From the NCBI RefSeq assembly GCF_016862195.1, contig NZ_BOMM01000035.1:124001-188000 (forward strand): 64,000 bases of DNA, in the 5' to 3' direction. This document shows positions 59,436-64,000 of the stretch, in pieces. The notes beneath the pieces were generated by a model. That model did no database searches. It saw nothing but the letters and a program-made list of their open reading frames with translations, and was not told where the DNA came from. How positions within the stretch are numbered: position 1 is the stretch's first letter; the number at the start of each line of letters is the position of its first letter. This DNA comes from Paractinoplanes ferrugineus. GTDB lineage: Bacteria; Actinomycetota; Actinomycetes; Mycobacteriales; Micromonosporaceae. A program made the position numbers and the translations under genes.

Positions 59436-61106
59436 TCAGAGGCGGCCGAGTGCCTTCCGCAGCGGGTCCAGGCCGAGCGATCCGAGGTTCAAGGCGTCGC
59501 GGTGGAACTCTTTGAGGTCGAAATCAGCCCCCTTGCGCTGTTTCGTCTCGGCCCGTGCCTGCAACCAGATGCGCTCGCCGACCTTGTACGACGGTGCCTG
59601 CCCCGGCCAGCCCAGGTATCGCTTCCACTCGAAGCGCAGCACCTCCTCGGCCATCCGGGTGTGCGCCCGCAGGAACTCCCAGCCCAGCTCCGGCGTCCAC
59701 CGCTCACCCGGGTGGAAGCCGAACGGGTTGTCCCGGGGGATCTCCAGCTCGAGGTGCATGCCGATGTCGACGATCACCCGGCACGCGCGCAGTGCCTGGG
59801 CGTCGAGCATGCCGAGCCGGTCACCCGGGTCCTCGAGATAACCGAGCTCGTCCATCAGCCGCTCGGCGTAGAGCGCCCAGCCCTCGCCGTGCCCCGAGCA
59901 CCAGCAGAGCAGCCGTTGCCACCGGTTGAGCCGGTCGGCGCGCAGCAGGGTCTGGCTGACCTGCAGGTGATGGCCGGGCACGCCCTCGTGATAGACCGTG
60001 GTGACCTCGCGCCAGGTGGAGAACTCGGTGATGCCCTCCGGCACCGCCCACCACATGCGGCCGGGACGGGAGAAGTCCTCGCTCGGGCCGGTGTAGTAGA
60101 TGCCGCCGTCGCTCGTCGGCGTCAGGCAGCACTCGATCTTGCGGGCCGGCTCCTCGATGTCGAAGTGGGTGCCGTTCAGATCGGCGATCGCCTTGTCGGC
60201 AAGCGACTGCATCCAGTCGCGGAACGCCTCCTTGCCGGGGATGCGGCGGGCCGGGTCGGCATCGAGCATCTCGACGGCCTTGGCGACCGGGGCACCCGAG
60301 CCGGCGATGGCGGCGGCGCAGACGTCCATCTCCCGCTCCAGGCGGTCGAGCTCGGCAAACCCCCAGAGGTACGTCTCCTGCAGGTCGACCTTGGCACCGA
60401 GGAAGTACTGCGACGCCAACTCGTAGCGCTCGAGGCCGGCCGCCTCCTTCTCCCGGCCCCGCGGCGCCAGTTCCTCGCGCAGGAAGGACGCGAAGCCGGC
60501 GGTGGCCGCGGTGGCGGCGGCGGCGCCCCGCTCCAACTCGGAGGCGAGCGCACCGGACGAGTCGAGCCGGCGCACCAGCCCGTGGAAGAAGTCGTCCCGG
60601 GCGGGGTCGGTCCACGCGTCGCACTGCTCGGCGACCGCGAGCAGTTGCGCGCGAGCGCTCACCCGCCCGGCGTCGAGTTCCTCGCGCAGCGTCGTCTTGT
60701 ACTGCTCGACGGCGTGGTCGAACGCGTTGAGCCGGGCCGCGATGTTGGCGACCGCCTGCTCACTGTCGGTGGGCATCACGTCGAAGACGCCGCGCAGCCC
60801 GTGCAGGCCGCTGGTGATCACGCTGAGCGCGCTCTTCGAATAGCCGGCGTCGTAGGTGGCCAGCTCGAGACCGAGCCGCTCCAGCATGGCGTCCTTGGCC
60901 ACCTGGTCGGACTCGTGCTCGGGCTCGAGCACGTCGAGCTCGGTGATGGTGCGCCGAGTCAGCTCGGCCTGGGCCTCGAAGCCCTCCGGAGATAGGTCGT
61001 CGGTCCTGTCGTCGTGACCGGCGATGCCGACATAGGTCGCCCCGGTCGGGTTGAGCGCTGCCCAGTCCTCGACATAGCGGTCGGCGAGGTCGTCAATTTG
61101 TCCCAC
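59436..61106 (-). CDS. DUF885 family metallopeptidase-like protein
   Basis: A 556-residue protein starting at GTG. The metal-binding motif HEGVPGHH (about residues 378-385), the later GHGEGWALYAERLM helix and the C-terminal GHPGERWT-like PGERWTPELG region define the DUF885 family of putative zinc hydrolases. It has no signal peptide, so it acts in the cytosol. The substrate is unknown. It shares its direction with the PHP-domain gene, 27 bases away. Confidence 0.88.
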   Translation of the reverse strand: MGQIDDLADRYVEDWAALNPTGATYVGIAGHDDRTDDLSPEGFEAQAELTRRTITELDVLEPEHESDQVAKDAMLERLGLELATYDAGYSKSALSVITSGLHGLRGVFDVMPTDSEQAVANIAARLNAFDHAVEQYKTTLREELDAGRVSARAQLLAVAEQCDAWTDPARDDFFHGLVRRLDSSGALASELERGAAAATAATAGFASFLREELAPRGREKEAAGLERYELASQYFLGAKVDLQETYLWGFAELDRLEREMDVCAAAIAGSGAPVAKAVEMLDADPARRIPGKEAFRDWMQSLADKAIADLNGTHFDIEEPARKIECCLTPTSDGGIYYTGPSEDFSRPGRMWWAVPEGITEFSTWREVTTVYHEGVPGHHLQVSQTLLRADRLNRWQRLLCWCSGHGEGWALYAERLMDELGYLEDPGDRLGMLDAQALRACRVIVDIGMHLELEIPRDNPFGFHPGERWTPELGWEFLRAHTRMAEEVLRFEWKRYLGWPGQAPSYKVGERIWLQARAETKQRKGADFDLKEFHRDALNLGSLGLDPLRKALGRL

Positions 61107-61132
61107 GAAGCGACACTACGGGACCGGTGGGG

Positions 61133-62191
61133 TCACTTGTGACCCCCAGTCCATTCCAGCAGGCGATCGGCTGACCAGGTGTTGACCACCCGCTCCGGCG
61201 TCACCCCGCACAGCGCGGCCCGCTCGCAGCCGTTGCCGAGCCAGTCGAGCTGGCCCGGTGCGTGCGCGTCGGTGTCGATGCTGAACAGGCAGCCGGCCTC
61301 GACCGCGACAGTGAGCATCCGCTTGGGCGGGTCGAGCCGGTCCGGCCGTGAGTTGATCTCGATGGCCTTGTCGTGCTCGAGCACCGCGCCGATCACCTTG
61401 TCGAGATCGAACGTGCTCGGCGGGCGGGTGCGCCCACCCCGGTGTCCCTTGTCGCCCTCGCCCGGCGCGAGGACCTTGCGGCCGGTCAGGTGGCCGAGGA
61501 TGTCCAGGTGCGGGTTCTCCACGGCCTTGACCATCCGCCTGGTCATCCGGGGTGACTCGTCGCGCAGCTTGGAGTGCACCGAGCCGACCACCACGTCGAG
61601 GCGGGCCAGCAACTCGTCCTCCTGGTCGAGCGCACCGTTCTCGAGGATGTCCACCTCGATGCCGGTGAGGATGCGGAAGCCGTCCGGCAGCGCGTCGTTG
61701 ACCTCGGCGATCAGGTCGAGTTGGCGGCGCAGCCGGGCCGGGGTCAGCCCGTTGGCCACCTTCAACGTCGGCGAGTGGTCGGTCAGCACCAGGTATTCGT
61801 GGCCCAGCTCGACGGCGGCCAGCGCCATCTCCTCGATCGGCGAGCCACCGTCGGACCAGTCCGAGTGGGAGTGGCAGTCGCCGCGCAGCGCCTCCCGCAG
61901 GGCGGCCGCGGCGGCGGTCAGGTCGGTGCCCTCGGTGGACGCCACCCGGCGCAGATAGACCGGCTCCTCGCCGGCCAGCGACTCGGTGATGCACCGTGCC
62001 GTGACGTCGCCGACCCCGGCCAGCTCGGACAGCGTGCCGGCGTCGACCCGGGCGGCCAGCTCGGCGGCCGGCAGCGCGGCGATCGTGCTGGCGGCCGAGC
62101 GGAACGCGCGCACCCGGTAGGTCGCCTCGTTGGCCCGCTCCAGGTAGAAGGCAATGCGCCGGAGGTCCGCGACCGGATCACGAGAGGCCAT
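61133..62191 (-). CDS. PHP-domain phosphoesterase with N-terminal HhH module (PolX-like, polymerase-less)
   Basis: A 352-residue protein. The first 90 residues are a helix-hairpin-helix region (LRRIAFYLERANEATYRVRAFRSA, LAGVGDVTARCITESL) as in PolX. The PHP domain (about 100-340) has the metal ligands in HSHSDWSDGG, LTDHSPTL, GIEVDI, GSVHSKL and DTDAHAP. The polymerase palm that sits between these parts in full PolX is missing. A role in DNA repair or phosphate hydrolysis is likely. It is divergent from mtnA. Confidence 0.88.
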   Translation of the reverse strand: MASRDPVADLRRIAFYLERANEATYRVRAFRSAASTIAALPAAELAARVDAGTLSELAGVGDVTARCITESLAGEEPVYLRRVASTEGTDLTAAAAALREALRGDCHSHSDWSDGGSPIEEMALAAVELGHEYLVLTDHSPTLKVANGLTPARLRRQLDLIAEVNDALPDGFRILTGIEVDILENGALDQEDELLARLDVVVGSVHSKLRDESPRMTRRMVKAVENPHLDILGHLTGRKVLAPGEGDKGHRGGRTRPPSTFDLDKVIGAVLEHDKAIEINSRPDRLDPPKRMLTVAVEAGCLFSIDTDAHAPGQLDWLGNGCERAALCGVTPERVVNTWSADRLLEWTGGHK

Positions 62192-62221
62192 GCGGTAAGC
62201 GTATGCGGTTAGGCTCGGACA

Positions 62222-63184
62222 GTGCGGACGATCGATTGGGTGGACGGGGCCGTCGAGATCATCGATCAGACGGTGCTCCCCGAAGAAGTGCGGATCCTGC
62301 GCCTGCACACCGTGCCGGCCCTGATCGCGGCGATCCAGTCGCTGGCCGTGCGGGGCGCGCCCGCGCTCGGGGTGGCCGGCGCGTTCGGGGTGGCCCTGGC
62401 CGCCCGGGTGCACGCCGACGACCCGGCCGCGCTCGACGCCGCGGTCAGCCGGATCGAGACGGCCCGGCCCACGGCGGTCAACCTCGCCCGGGGCGTTCGG
62501 CGAGCGGCCGAGCTGCTGCCCGAGGGCCCGGAAGCGGTGCTGGCCGAGGCGTGCCGGGTGCGCGACGAAGAGTTGGCCGCGTCGGCGGCGATGGCGAAAC
62601 GCGGTGCCGATCTGATGGCCGAGCTGTGCGGCGAGCGCCCGCGACTGCTGACCCACTGCAACACCGGCGGGCTGGCCACGGTCGAGCTCGGCACCGCGTT
62701 GAGCGTGGTGCGCGAGATGCACGAGCGCGGCGCGCTCGCCGGGGTCATCGCCAGCGAGACCCGGCCGCTGCTGCAGGGCGCTCGGCTCACCGCCTGGGAA
62801 CTGGGCCGATGGGGGATCGAACACCGGGTCGCGGTCGACTCGGCCGGTCCCTTCCTGATGGCACGTGGCGAGGTCGACGCGGTCATCCTGGGCGCCGACC
62901 GGATCTGCGCCGACGGCGACGTCATCAACAAGATCGGGACGTACTCGCACGCGCTCGGCGCCCGCCGGGCCGGCCTGCCGTTCGTGGTGGTGGCGCCCGA
63001 GTCGACGGTGGACCTGGGCACCCCGAGCGGCGACGTCGTGGAGATCGAGGACCGCGGCTCGGCCGAGGTGACGCCGTGGTCCGAGGCGGCCAACCCGGCG
63101 TTCGACGTGACGCCGCACGACCTCGTCACCGCGATCGTCACCGACCGCCGGGTGATCCGCCTCGACCGGGGTGAACGCCCCTAG
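62222..63184 (+). CDS. mtnA: S-methyl-5-thioribose-1-phosphate isomerase
   Basis: A 320-residue MtnA, converting methylthioribose-1-phosphate to methylthioribulose-1-phosphate in methionine salvage. Key motifs are SLAVRGAPALGVAGAFG (substrate loop), LLTHCNTGGLATVE with the catalytic cysteine, ASETRPLLQGARLTAWEL and GADRICADGDVINKIGTY with the catalytic aspartate. Start at GTG 62222, six bases after TAGGCT (62210-62215), so it may be leaderless. It overlaps the convergent DinB-like gene by four bases. Confidence 0.95.
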   Translation: MRTIDWVDGAVEIIDQTVLPEEVRILRLHTVPALIAAIQSLAVRGAPALGVAGAFGVALAARVHADDPAALDAAVSRIETARPTAVNLARGVRRAAELLPEGPEAVLAEACRVRDEELAASAAMAKRGADLMAELCGERPRLLTHCNTGGLATVELGTALSVVREMHERGALAGVIASETRPLLQGARLTAWELGRWGIEHRVAVDSAGPFLMARGEVDAVILGADRICADGDVINKIGTYSHALGARRAGLPFVVVAPESTVDLGTPSGDVVEIEDRGSAEVTPWSEAANPAFDVTPHDLVTAIVTDRRVIRLDRGERP

Positions 63185-63753
63185 CTCGGCTTCGACCAGG
63201 GCTTGAGCCAAGCGGTTTCGGGCCAGCCCTCGGCGGCCGCCATCAACGGGTACGCCGTGGCTCCGTCGAGGGTCTCCCGGATGATGTCGGCGTGCCCGGC
63301 ATGCCGGGCCGTCTCCTGGATCAGGTGCAGCAGGATCCAGCGCACGTTCCAGTGGGTCATATCCTTACGGTTCCACGGCACCGAGTGGTCGACCTCGATC
63401 TCGTAGTTCAGGTCGCCGAGCTCGGTGACCGTCTTCTCGGTCTGCTCGGCCACCCGGTCGTAGCGGGCGAACACGTCGTCGATCGTCTCGCCGTCGGCAA
63501 GCTTGAAGTTCTCGGCGTAGGCGGCGTAGTCCACGCTCTGCGGCTCGCGCCGGATGGTGGACAGCCAGTTCTCCTCGGTCGAGGCGGCGTGCTTGATCAG
63601 GCCACCGACACTGAGCGCGCTCGCGCTGGGAGTGGCTCGCAGCTGCTCCTCGGTCAGGCCGTACGCGGTCAACCGGATCACGTAGCGCATCTGGGCGAGG
63701 TAACCGAGCAGACCCTCCTGCTCGTTGCTTACCGTGCCGACCTGAGCGGTCAT
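63181..63753 (-). CDS. DinB-like (DUF664) family protein
   Basis: A 190-residue four-helix-bundle protein. Metal-ligand histidines lie in VGGLIKHAASTEENWL, then HLIQETARHAGHADIIRETLDG, a very close match to the C-terminal helix of the family member at 7241. It is likely a metal-dependent transferase of unknown substrate. The ATG at 63753 begins MTAQVGTVSNEQEG. Confidence 0.85.
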   Translation of the reverse strand: MTAQVGTVSNEQEGLLGYLAQMRYVIRLTAYGLTEEQLRATPSASALSVGGLIKHAASTEENWLSTIRREPQSVDYAAYAENFKLADGETIDDVFARYDRVAEQTEKTVTELGDLNYEIEVDHSVPWNRKDMTHWNVRWILLHLIQETARHAGHADIIRETLDGATAYPLMAAAEGWPETAWLKPWSKPS

Positions 63754-63790
63754 GTCATCTCCTAGGTTCTGCTGCGTTGGCACCAGAAGC

Positions 63791-64000
63791 CTAGGAAGAA
63801 TTGCGGCCACTTTCCGGCCGCATTGTCGCCACAGTGCCGAGATCTTCCGCGACCGCCGTGACCCAGCCGCCATCCCGGCCAAGAGCGAGCAATTCCTCGA
63901 CCCCGGCGGGCGCCACGGTGGCCGGGCCGGGACGTGCTGGCCATGCCCGGCGGGCATCCCCGGCCTCGCGCAGGGCCGGGACCAGCGCGCCGACCGGATC
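63791..64000 (-). CDS. C-terminal 69 residues of an unidentified protein (runs off the right edge)
   Basis: Minus-strand frame ending in TAG at 63791-63793, open to the window edge. The peptide includes PARPGPATVAPAGVEELL and LGRDGGWVTAVAEDLG, with normal actinomycete amino acid composition. No domain is recognised and its start lies outside the window. It has no start codon in view, so the call rests on frame composition. Confidence 0.45.
   Translation of the reverse strand, partial: DPVGALVPALREAGDARRAWPARPGPATVAPAGVEELLALGRDGGWVTAVAEDLGTVATMRPESGRNSS

Overview
The window is high-G+C DNA with tightly packed genes, GTG starts, four-base ATGA/GTGA stop-start overlaps and gene families typical of filamentous actinomycetes: a conservon (histidine kinase, roadblock, DUF742, GTPase), an Scr1-like HTH regulator with a DUF397 partner, a DUF574 methyltransferase, DUF3040, DUF3618, and secreted chitin-active enzymes with Thr/Pro/Ser linkers. 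The style fits Micromonosporaceae (Actinoplanes-like). That placement is inference; there is no rRNA or other marker, and no tRNA, CRISPR array, insertion sequence or prophage was seen.

1-11.3 kb: end of a sensor protein, two small membrane proteins, a secreted protein, a large HTH-STAND-WD40 protein, an SCO6745-like protein, a DinB-like protein translationally coupled to the tail of a decayed methyltransferase, an XRE-cupin regulator, a secreted ThuA/ricin-lectin protein, and a divergent SDR/MerR pair sharing a perfect palindromic operator. 11.3-18.7 kb: a three-gene operon of a membrane OB-fold protein, a flotillin and a 1598-residue ATPase. 18.7-26.4 kb: an acyltransferase, a holin-like/DUF3618 pair, a two-component system, a lytic polysaccharide monooxygenase (LPMO) coupled to a DUF305 lipoprotein, and a secreted beta-propeller protein.

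26.4-35.3 kb is a defence island of visibly lower G+C. It holds a NaeI-like type II restriction enzyme, a Vsr mismatch endonuclease, a C5 cytosine methyltransferase, and an opposing operon of a ParB-like protein, a SNF2-type helicase, a DUF3883 nuclease-fold protein and a second, diverged NaeI-fold protein, with a degenerate HNH-like protein divergent from it. This is the best candidate for an undescribed system: a NaeI-type restriction-modification core with an ATP-driven accessory module carrying its own NaeI-like nuclease.

35.3-64 kb returns to core-style sequence: purC, DUF3040, a voltage-sensor-like potassium channel, a fused LLM/FAD oxidoreductase, an HTH/DUF397 pair flanked by matching palindromes, a 17-bp tandem repeat array, a DUF574 methyltransferase, a TPR-GGDEF protein, an MFS exporter with a TetR regulator, a GH18 chitinase, a second TetR with dienelactone hydrolase, an epimerase-like protein, the conservon operon, a DUF885 peptidase-like protein, a PHP-domain protein, mtnA, a second DinB-like protein and the end of an unidentified gene.
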